NCBI GenBank assembly: GCA_002774185.1
Contig: PEZG01000062.1
Span: forward strand, 1-5,084
From: Candidatus Roizmanbacteria bacterium CG09_land_8_20_14_0_10_41_9
Lineage (GTDB): Bacteria; Patescibacteriota; Microgenomatia; UBA1406; GWC2-37-13
Direction: 5' to 3'
Length of the DNA stretch: 5,084 nucleotides
Part shown: piece by piece, positions 1 through 4,019 of the stretch
Position numbering within the stretch: position 1 is the stretch's first letter
Layout: every line of letters begins with the position of its first letter
Position numbers and translations under genes: made by a program
Notes under the pieces: model-generated
What the model was told of the DNA's origin: nothing
What the model saw: the letters and a program-made list of their open reading frames with translations, nothing else
The model's database searches: none

Positions 1-2
1 CG

Positions 3-557
3 AGTATTGGATCCCATATCTTAATCACGGTTACTTCATCAGGGAACCGGGATATTAAAGGGAATATTAGTTTTTTTGACGTACTGTCACGGTATACCGT
101 TCACCTGTTCGGACGAACAGTCCGACTCTTCGATACATTCGACGCAATCCCCGTGGTCCTCAAGGTAGCAAATACAGGCAGCAATGTTTTTAAACCCCAG
201 GGGAACCTCTCCTTAAGAGGGAATTTTGGAGAAACCGCGCAGTATGACATTATCCCCTATAACGTTCTTCGGGAATCCTCCCGCCTGATGACCGCAACTC
301 CTTCTGCATCCGTATCCTGTTCTGCGCGAAACGGTCCCTCCTATTGTCGTACGCCTACAACCCTTGTCCTTTCCGGGTTTTTCCTGGGAAAATACACGCT
401 TTCCGCAAACGTAAACTTTGGTGAAGAAACCCCTAACCTGTATAGCTCTATTTCGTTTTTCGCACTGCCGTTCAAATTCATCCTAATCATGGGGGTCACA
501 ACCATACTCACACTACTTATTATAAGGAAAGTGAAGGAAGAGGAAGAAGAAGTGTGA
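3..557 (+). CDS. Membrane-anchored surface protein, C-terminal part (5'-partial)
   Basis: The reading frame is open from the first codon in the window to a TGA at 555-557, so 184 residues are visible and the true start lies to the left. An in-frame GTG at 153 is not a credible start, because the same domain continues upstream of it. Visible in order: a beta-rich segment, then VVLKVANTGSNVFKPQGNLS (about residues 51-70), then a G-K-Y-T-L-S-A-N-V-x-F-G strand, then one hydrophobic membrane helix (F-I-L-I-M-G-V-T-T-I-L-T-L-L-I-I) and a short R-K-V-K-E-E-E-E-E-V tail. The N-T-G-N-x-P-x-G pattern, the later N-V-L-x-x-S-x-R pattern and the single C-terminal helix resemble the Ig-like, DUF916-type extracellular domains of many Patescibacteria and Gram-positive surface proteins. 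I infer an extracellular protein anchored by its C-terminus with an acidic cytoplasmic tip. Two Cys about ten residues apart (S-V-S-C ... S-Y-C-R) could form a disulfide loop. The specific role is unknown. Confidence 0.72.
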   Translation, partial: SIGSHILITVTSSGNRDIKGNISFFDVLSRYTVHLFGRTVRLFDTFDAIPVVLKVANTGSNVFKPQGNLSLRGNFGETAQYDIIPYNVLRESSRLMTATPSASVSCSARNGPSYCRTPTTLVLSGFFLGKYTLSANVNFGEETPNLYSSISFFALPFKFILIMGVTTILTLLIIRKVKEEEEEV

Positions 558-561
558 AAAA

Positions 562-709
562 AACTCAAAGCGCAAAAGTCAAAACGCAAAACTATAACTC
601 AAAACCTAAGGCCATTTATAATGCGGGATAGTTTTTAGATTTGCGTTGTGGTTTTGACCTTTGACATTTGACTTTTGAGCTTGATTTGTTATTTGAATTT
701 TGTCATTTG
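562..709. repeat. Heptanucleotide-repeat element 1, inverted arms around an AT-rich core
   Basis: Degenerate 7-bp units run in phase. The left arm reads AACTCAA, AGCGCAA, AAGTCAA, AACGCAA from 562 to 589, with further related units to about 609. The right arm is the reverse-complement type: ten contiguous heptads from 640 to 709, including TTTGCGT, TTGACCT, TTGACAT, TTGACTT and TTGAGCT. The arms can pair in a nested way: AAAACTAT 588-595 with ATAGTTTT 628-635, AACGC 583-587 with GCGTT 643-647, GTCAAAA 578-584 with TTTTGAC 652-658, and CTCAAA 564-569 with TTTGAG 674-679. The centre contains ATTTATAAT (614-622), which also occurs in the centre of the second element at 3081-3177. It lies between the surface-protein stop and comEA. 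It may fold at the end of the upstream transcript, but there is no GC-rich stem with a U-tract, so I do not call it an intrinsic terminator. Confidence 0.75.
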
Positions 710-720
710 TTGCTTATACT
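693..720 (+). promoter_or_regulatory. Candidate promoter of the comEA operon
   Basis: TTGAAT (693-698; 4 of 6 to the -35 consensus) and TATACT (715-720; 5 of 6 to the -10 consensus) are separated by 16 bp. Transcription would start near 727, about 20 nt before the ATG at 748. The -35 box falls inside the last units of the heptad array, so the repeat would supply part of the promoter. Moderate confidence only; AT-rich DNA yields such matches by chance. Confidence 0.4.
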
Positions 721-747
721 CCATTGACCCCTTCTCGGTTTTCCATC

Positions 748-1413
748 ATGATGGGAATCATGCAGGGATTCGTCAACTCGTTCAAACCCATTTTCGCATC
801 GTATCGAAACGAAATAGTCCTCCTTTCCATTTCTATTGGAATCTGTATCGCGTCTGCTGTCCTATTCATGCAAAGTAACACTACGGAGTTAAAAGATACG
901 GCCGTTTATCCGGTAGCGTATCCCTCTCAAAACGTTAAGAAGACTCCGGCGGATATGGTAATTGATGTTTCTGGAGCGGTCCAGCAACCCGGAGCTTATC
1001 GACTACCTCTGGGCTCGCGGATGGAAGACGCGATCAAAAAAGCAGGAGGATTGTCTGATAGTTGCGAAAAATTATTTTTTGCTCGCAATTACAACCTTGC
1101 GAGGATTCTTACGGATCAGGAGAAAATATATATCCCAACGCAAGATGATCTGCAAAGCGGCGTCTTTGGAGAAAATACCCATGTCCTAGATTACACGCTT
1201 CCTTCAACTATGACGTCAGCTGAGGATCCGGGCAAAATTAACCTGAATACCGCTTCCCAGGATGAGCTGGAATCCCTTCCGACTATTGGAGAAGTAACCG
1301 CAAAAAAAATTCTAGACTCAAGACCATTCCAGTCCGTGGATGACGTATGGAAGAGGAATATTCTAAACGTTAACTCGTTTGAACAAGTCAAAGAGTTTAT
1401 CACGGTGAACTAG
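748..1413 (+). CDS. comEA: ComEA-type DNA-uptake receptor (TM + SLBB + helix-hairpin-helix)
   Basis: This is a 221-residue protein that would bind incoming double-stranded DNA outside the membrane and hand it to the ComEC channel. Visible domains: one N-terminal membrane helix (about residues 22-41), a linker, an SLBB-type domain (about 69-132, with D-V-S-G-A-V-Q-Q-P-G-A-Y-R-L), a second linker, and a C-terminal helix-hairpin-helix module (about 163-220). That module starts K-I-N-L-N-T-A-S-Q-D-E-L and has the DNA-backbone-binding L-P-T-I-G-E-V-T-A-K-K-I. Length and domain order are normal for ComEA. I chose the ATG at 748. An in-frame TTG at 700 would add 16 residues but lies upstream of the candidate -10 box. 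ATG codons at 751 and 760 are alternatives, and no strong Shine-Dalgarno decides between them. The stop is 2 nt before the comEC start, so the two genes are almost certainly co-transcribed and translationally linked. Confidence 0.93.
   Translation: MMGIMQGFVNSFKPIFASYRNEIVLLSISIGICIASAVLFMQSNTTELKDTAVYPVAYPSQNVKKTPADMVIDVSGAVQQPGAYRLPLGSRMEDAIKKAGGLSDSCEKLFFARNYNLARILTDQEKIYIPTQDDLQSGVFGENTHVLDYTLPSTMTSAEDPGKINLNTASQDELESLPTIGEVTAKKILDSRPFQSVDDVWKRNILNVNSFEQVKEFITVN
1404..1408 (+). promoter_or_regulatory. Ribosome binding site for comEC, inside the comEA 3' end
   Basis: GGTGA, complementary to the usual 16S 3' end, lies 7 nt before the ATG at 1416 and overlaps the last codons of comEA. It supports the 1416 start and coupled translation. 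It is the clearest Shine-Dalgarno in the window; the other starts lack one. Confidence 0.6.
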
Positions 1414-1415
1414 TC

Positions 1416-2231
1416 ATGCATAGTCTCTCCCCATTCGTAGAGATCGTGAATTCCTACTTCCCCGAACCCCATGCTTCACTCATGAACGGCATCCTATTTG
1501 GAATCCCTCTGAAAACCACCAAACATTTCTATGAGGATTTGAAAACCGCGGGACTTTTGCATATGGTAGTTCTTTCGGGAATGAACATCGGTTGCATCGC
1601 AGGGATAACTGAGATGTTTTTCCATAAATTTAGCAAGATAGCGTTGACTCTGATTACCATACTAACCGTAATTTTTTTTACTGTTTTAGTTCGGAGCGAA
1701 GCCCCGATTATAAGAGCAACATTTTGCACGTTATCTACGTCCGTTGCAATAATCGCAGGAAAACGGCGCACTGCGTTTTACACATTGTTCCTTTCTTACT
1801 GCTTTATCGCGGTAGTATGGCCTTCCTGGAGATTCTCCCTTTCCACGTTCCTCTCGTATGGCGCAACGCTTGGCATTATCCTCCACACAGCTAGAAAAGA
1901 TTGCTACAGCAATGAGAATAAACCATTGTCTGAAAAAATTAGCGCGTATCTTAAAGAAGAATCATGGGTGAGCTTTCGCGCACATCTTTTTACTGCTCCG
2001 TTTATTTATTACTATTTTAAGCAAATATCACTGGTATCCGTACTATCGAACGTCCTTGTATCCTTTACTATCGCTCCGCTTATTATTTTCGGCTTTCTTA
2101 CCGTTACGGCTGGGATGATCCACCAAAGTCTTGGGACCATTCCATCCATTCTATGCTACGGACTTTTGCAGTATATCATTTTTGTCGTAACATACGTATC
2201 GAAAATACCGTTCGCGATGATTAAATTGTAG
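1416..2231 (+). CDS. comEC: ComEC/Rec2 competence membrane channel domain, stand-alone
   Basis: This 271-residue polytopic membrane protein would form the channel that carries single-stranded transforming DNA across the cytoplasmic membrane. It matches only the ComEC 'competence' domain. It begins with a Y-F-P-E-P-H-A-S-L-M-N-G-I-L-F-G entry segment (14-29), then the family signature G-L-L-H-M-V-V-L-S-G-M-N-I-G (46-59) and R-S-E-A-P-I-I-R-A (93-101). Hydrophobic segments lie near 46-69, 75-92, 98-115, 120-136, 143-159, 188-201, 205-235 and 245-265. Full-length ComEC proteins are usually much longer, with an N-terminal DUF4131 (OB-fold) region and a C-terminal metallo-beta-lactamase domain. 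The first is absent here; the second is the next gene. The stop (TAG, 2229-2231) and the downstream start are 26 nt apart and in different frames. An in-frame stop at 2246-2248 just upstream of the next ATG makes a simple sequencing frameshift an unlikely cause of the split. Confidence 0.9.
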   Translation: MHSLSPFVEIVNSYFPEPHASLMNGILFGIPLKTTKHFYEDLKTAGLLHMVVLSGMNIGCIAGITEMFFHKFSKIALTLITILTVIFFTVLVRSEAPIIRATFCTLSTSVAIIAGKRRTAFYTLFLSYCFIAVVWPSWRFSLSTFLSYGATLGIILHTARKDCYSNENKPLSEKISAYLKEESWVSFRAHLFTAPFIYYYFKQISLVSVLSNVLVSFTIAPLIIFGFLTVTAGMIHQSLGTIPSILCYGLLQYIIFVVTYVSKIPFAMIKL

Positions 2232-2257
2232 TTGCTACTGAGCCTTAAATAAGCAAA

Positions 2258-3115
2258 ATGTCCTCCACATTTATCACCAGACAGCACTTGCTTTTCGCAA
2301 TGGGTATCTCTTTGGCTTCGCTTGTTATATCAAGCCTCATTATAACTCCCCGAGCAACAACCGTGGTCTTTTGCGACGTAGGACAAGCGGATGGGGCTTA
2401 CATTCGCACTAAAGATGGTATTGATATTGTCATTGACGCAGGACCCAATAACCAAATGCTTTCCTGCATCGGAAAATATATGCCATTCTATGACCGTAGG
2501 ATCGAGCTTGCGATTTTATCCCATCCCCAACGGGATCATATGCAAGGATTCTTTGCGCTTTTTGATCGATATCAAATTCCGGTATTCCTTACAGCGCGAA
2601 AACAAACCATTAGCGTCGGCTTTCAAAATCTGCTGAAAAAGATACGCAGTTCCCACACAGATATCCGTTTTCTTAGCTCAGGATACAAAATAACGCTATC
2701 ACCCGAAAGTGCTCTCATTTTCATTTGGCCTGAAGGAATCGATACCGTTCCGGAGAAAACCGACGACAACTATTATTCCCTCATCTTTTTTTTCGAGGAG
2801 AGTGGATTCAAGGTCCTATTTACCGGAGATGCCACTGCGATTGCTTTGCGTGAATCATCGCAAAAATCCAATATGAAAGCGGACGTGTTAAAAGTTCCCC
2901 ATCACGGCTCAAAAAACGGACTCACGCGGCAATTCTTATCTTTGACAGATCCTGACGTATCGGTGATAAGCGTTGGGAAAAACAATTCCTACGGACACCC
3001 GTCAAAAGAAACCCTGGACTTATTGAAAGCCTTGGGAAAAAAATACCGAAGGACGGATGAGCAAGGGGATATTGTTATTGAAATTCAAAATTCAAAGTTA
3101 AAAGTTAAAAATTGA
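2258..3115 (+). CDS. ComEC-type metallo-beta-lactamase protein, membrane-anchored (nuclease half of split ComEC)
   Basis: This is a 285-residue protein with an N-terminal membrane helix (about 10-30) and a metallo-beta-lactamase fold (about 34-276). ComEC-family landmarks: D-V-G-Q-A-D-G-A (40-47), I-D-A-G-P-N (59-64), L-S-H-P-Q-R-D-H-M-Q-G (87-97), T-G-D-A (189-192), V-P-H-H-G-S-K-N (213-220) and S-V-G-K-N-N-S-Y-G-H-P (238-248). The metallo-beta-lactamase domain of ComEC is thought to degrade the DNA strand that is not imported. The helix probably holds the domain outside the membrane next to the channel protein encoded just upstream. The metal motif has Gln91 where the classical H-x-H-x-D-H motif has its second His; His89, Asp93, His94, Asp191 and His216 remain. 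No Shine-Dalgarno is evident before ATG 2258, the first start after an in-frame stop at 2246-2248. Residues 276-285 (I-Q-N-S-K-L-K-V-K-N) are encoded by the heptad repeat that begins at 3081. Confidence 0.9.
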   Translation: MSSTFITRQHLLFAMGISLASLVISSLIITPRATTVVFCDVGQADGAYIRTKDGIDIVIDAGPNNQMLSCIGKYMPFYDRRIELAILSHPQRDHMQGFFALFDRYQIPVFLTARKQTISVGFQNLLKKIRSSHTDIRFLSSGYKITLSPESALIFIWPEGIDTVPEKTDDNYYSLIFFFEESGFKVLFTGDATAIALRESSQKSNMKADVLKVPHHGSKNGLTRQFLSLTDPDVSVISVGKNNSYGHPSKETLDLLKALGKKYRRTDEQGDIVIEIQNSKLKVKN

Positions 3116-3177
3116 GGTTTATTATTTATAATTTTGAACCGCAACTTTGAACTTTGCACTTTAAACTTTTAACTTAG
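3081..3177. repeat. Heptanucleotide-repeat element 2, inverted arms between convergent genes
   Basis: The left arm is five in-phase heptads, 3081-3115: AAATTCA twice, AAGTTAA twice, AAATTGA. The right arm is five heptads, 3143-3177: AACTTTG twice, CACTTTA, AACTTTT, AACTTAG. AAGTTAAAAGTT (3095-3106) is a perfect 12-bp reverse complement of AACTTTTAACTT (3164-3175). TTCAAAATT (3084-3092) also matches AATTTTGAA (3130-3138), but the two pairings cross, so they are alternatives. The centre holds ATTTATAAT (3124-3132), shared with the element at 562-709. The element spans the whole gap between two convergent genes and contains both stop codons. It could act as a bidirectional transcript-end hairpin, although the stem is AT-rich and lacks a classical U-tract. 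Confidence 0.8.
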
Positions 3178-3924
3178 TAGGATTCCTCTTACTTCTTTGA
3201 AGATATTGAAGGCTTCGTACCCAATCCAGGTTGGACCAACCAGATCCGAGGGCAACCCGGGATCTTCTTTCAATAAGGAGACATACTGATCAACCACATT
3301 CCTGAGTTTTTGTTCCCTCTCTCCCTCTTTTGAAAGAATGTCATGCCATACTTTAAACAATTCGCGGTATTTGTTGGAAAGCGTTTGGGTATCCCATACC
3401 TTGTCAATGAGGATCGTGCGATCCCCAAATGAATGTTGTGCTTCAAACGCCTGGATGTATGCTTCTTCTTCTTTTTGGGAAACCAACTCGCGTAACGTCT
3501 CAATGATCGGGTGAGGAGTCAACCAGAAGGATCGGTGCCAGGGCCCGAGTCCCCAACCTTGCATTTCCCGTCTAAATCTATCCCGAATCTCCCGTTTTTT
3601 TTCTGGAATTTCATAGGAAATGATGCGCCACTTCCCATCCCACTTTTCTTTCAGGAAACGGAAAAATGGGAAATAGAGACAGAGTTCCCTAAAACCTTTG
3701 TCTGTCAACCGATAGGAGGATTTCTCATCCGCCTCTTCTTCTTTCTCCGATTTCTCAATCAACCCCTCTTTTAAGAGAGCAGAAATCGTCCCACGGGTTT
3801 TCTGGTTAAAGGAAAGGTCAAAAACCAATTGGATTTTTTCGCCGATGTGAACAGGAGAGAATTTTGTATCTGAAATGAGGAAGAGAATAAGTAATATTTT
3901 CGTCCGTCTCTCTTTAACTCCCAT
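3169..3924 (-). CDS. PaaX-family transcriptional regulator (winged helix + Cas2-like domain)
   Basis: This is a 251-residue protein when started at ATG 3924. Domains: an N-terminal winged helix-turn-helix (about 5-80), with R-R-T-K-I-L-L-I-L-F-L, T-R-G-T-I-S-A-L-L-K-E-G-L-I and Y-R-L-T-D-K-G; a PaaX middle domain with a Cas2-like fold (about 95-175), opening W-D-G-K-W-R-I-I-S-Y-E-I-P-E-K-K-R; and a C-terminal PaaX segment (about 183-248) with Y-V-S-L-L-K-E-D-P-G-L-P-S-D-L. Length and order fit PaaX-like repressors, which control phenylacetate catabolism in E. coli. No catabolic gene is visible here, so the ligand and pathway should not be carried over. An in-frame ATG at 3975 would add 17 residues, but it lies upstream of a strong promoter (3934-3962). 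Transcripts from that promoter begin about 3 nt before 3924, so I prefer 3924 and a leaderless mRNA. The gene is divergent from the secreted-protein gene, and both may be its targets. It converges on the com operon through the heptad element. Confidence 0.87.
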   Translation of the reverse strand: MGVKERRTKILLILFLISDTKFSPVHIGEKIQLVFDLSFNQKTRGTISALLKEGLIEKSEKEEEADEKSSYRLTDKGFRELCLYFPFFRFLKEKWDGKWRIISYEIPEKKREIRDRFRREMQGWGLGPWHRSFWLTPHPIIETLRELVSQKEEEAYIQAFEAQHSFGDRTILIDKVWDTQTLSNKYRELFKVWHDILSKEGEREQKLRNVVDQYVSLLKEDPGLPSDLVGPTWIGYEAFNIFKEVRGILLS

Positions 3925-3933
3925 ACTGGTAAG

Positions 3934-3962
3934 ACTATAACAGACGAAAATTTTTATGTCAA
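3934..3962 (-). promoter_or_regulatory. Promoter of the PaaX-family gene (leaderless)
   Basis: Read on the - strand: TTGACA (3962-3957, 6 of 6), 17-bp spacer, TATAGT (3939-3934, 5 of 6). Start of transcription is expected near 3927, about 3 nt upstream of ATG 3924. This near-consensus promoter argues against the longer reading frame from 3975 and implies translation of a leaderless transcript. Confidence 0.75.
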
Positions 3963-3981
3963 GTCTATTTACCACTTGACA
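3957..3981. promoter_or_regulatory. Inverted repeat spanning both divergent -35 boxes, candidate operator
   Basis: TGTCAAGT (3957-3964), 9 bp, ACTTGACA (3974-3981) is a perfect 8-bp inverted repeat. Six of the eight bases in each arm are the two opposed -35 boxes, so only the two inner base pairs go beyond what back-to-back promoters would give. A dimeric regulator binding here would block both promoters at once, and the adjacent PaaX-family protein is the obvious candidate. The site does not resemble the E. coli PaaX operator as I recall it. The operator role is inferred. Confidence 0.5.
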
Positions 3982-4004
3982 AACACAGAAAATCTCTCTA
4001 TTCT
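3976..4004 (+). promoter_or_regulatory. Promoter of the secreted-protein gene
   Basis: TTGACA (3976-3981, 6 of 6), 17-bp spacer, TATTCT (3999-4004, 4 of 6). Transcription would begin near 4011-4012, leaving a leader of only about 8 nt before ATG 4020. That agrees with the lack of a Shine-Dalgarno there. The weaker -10 box suggests lower basal strength than the divergent promoter. Confidence 0.65.
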
Positions 4005-4019
4005 AAAAAATATACATAC

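Noticed and set aside
153..557. A 134-residue protein starting at GTG 153
   Set aside because: The frame is open upstream to the window edge and the same Ig-like domain spans the GTG, so this is an internal codon of a longer protein.
562..709. A CRISPR array
   Set aside because: The units are 7 bp, contiguous and degenerate, in inverted arms without spacers. No cas operon is present; the Cas2-like domain belongs to a PaaX-family regulator.
1416..3115. A frameshifted comEC pseudogene
   Set aside because: Both halves keep their conserved motifs, the second half has its own membrane helix, and an in-frame stop at 2246-2248 precedes its ATG. Separate genes explain this better than decay.
562..3177. 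A composite transposon carrying the com operon
   Set aside because: The flanking elements are low-complexity heptad hairpins in the same orientation, with no transposase gene, defined terminal inverted repeats or target-site duplication visible.
3081..3177. A classical Rho-independent terminator
   Set aside because: The 12-bp stem is AT-rich with a long loop and has no following T-tract on either strand. A role in transcript ending is possible but not of the standard type.
3511..3774. A forward-strand open frame inside the PaaX-family gene
   Set aside because: It is antisense to well-conserved winged-helix and Cas2-like segments, and its Pro/Phe-rich translation is typical of the reverse of a Glu/Lys-rich gene.
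3925..3975. A longer PaaX-family protein starting at ATG 3975
   Set aside because: The near-consensus promoter at 3934-3962 lies inside the extra segment, and family similarity begins only at the ATG at 3924.
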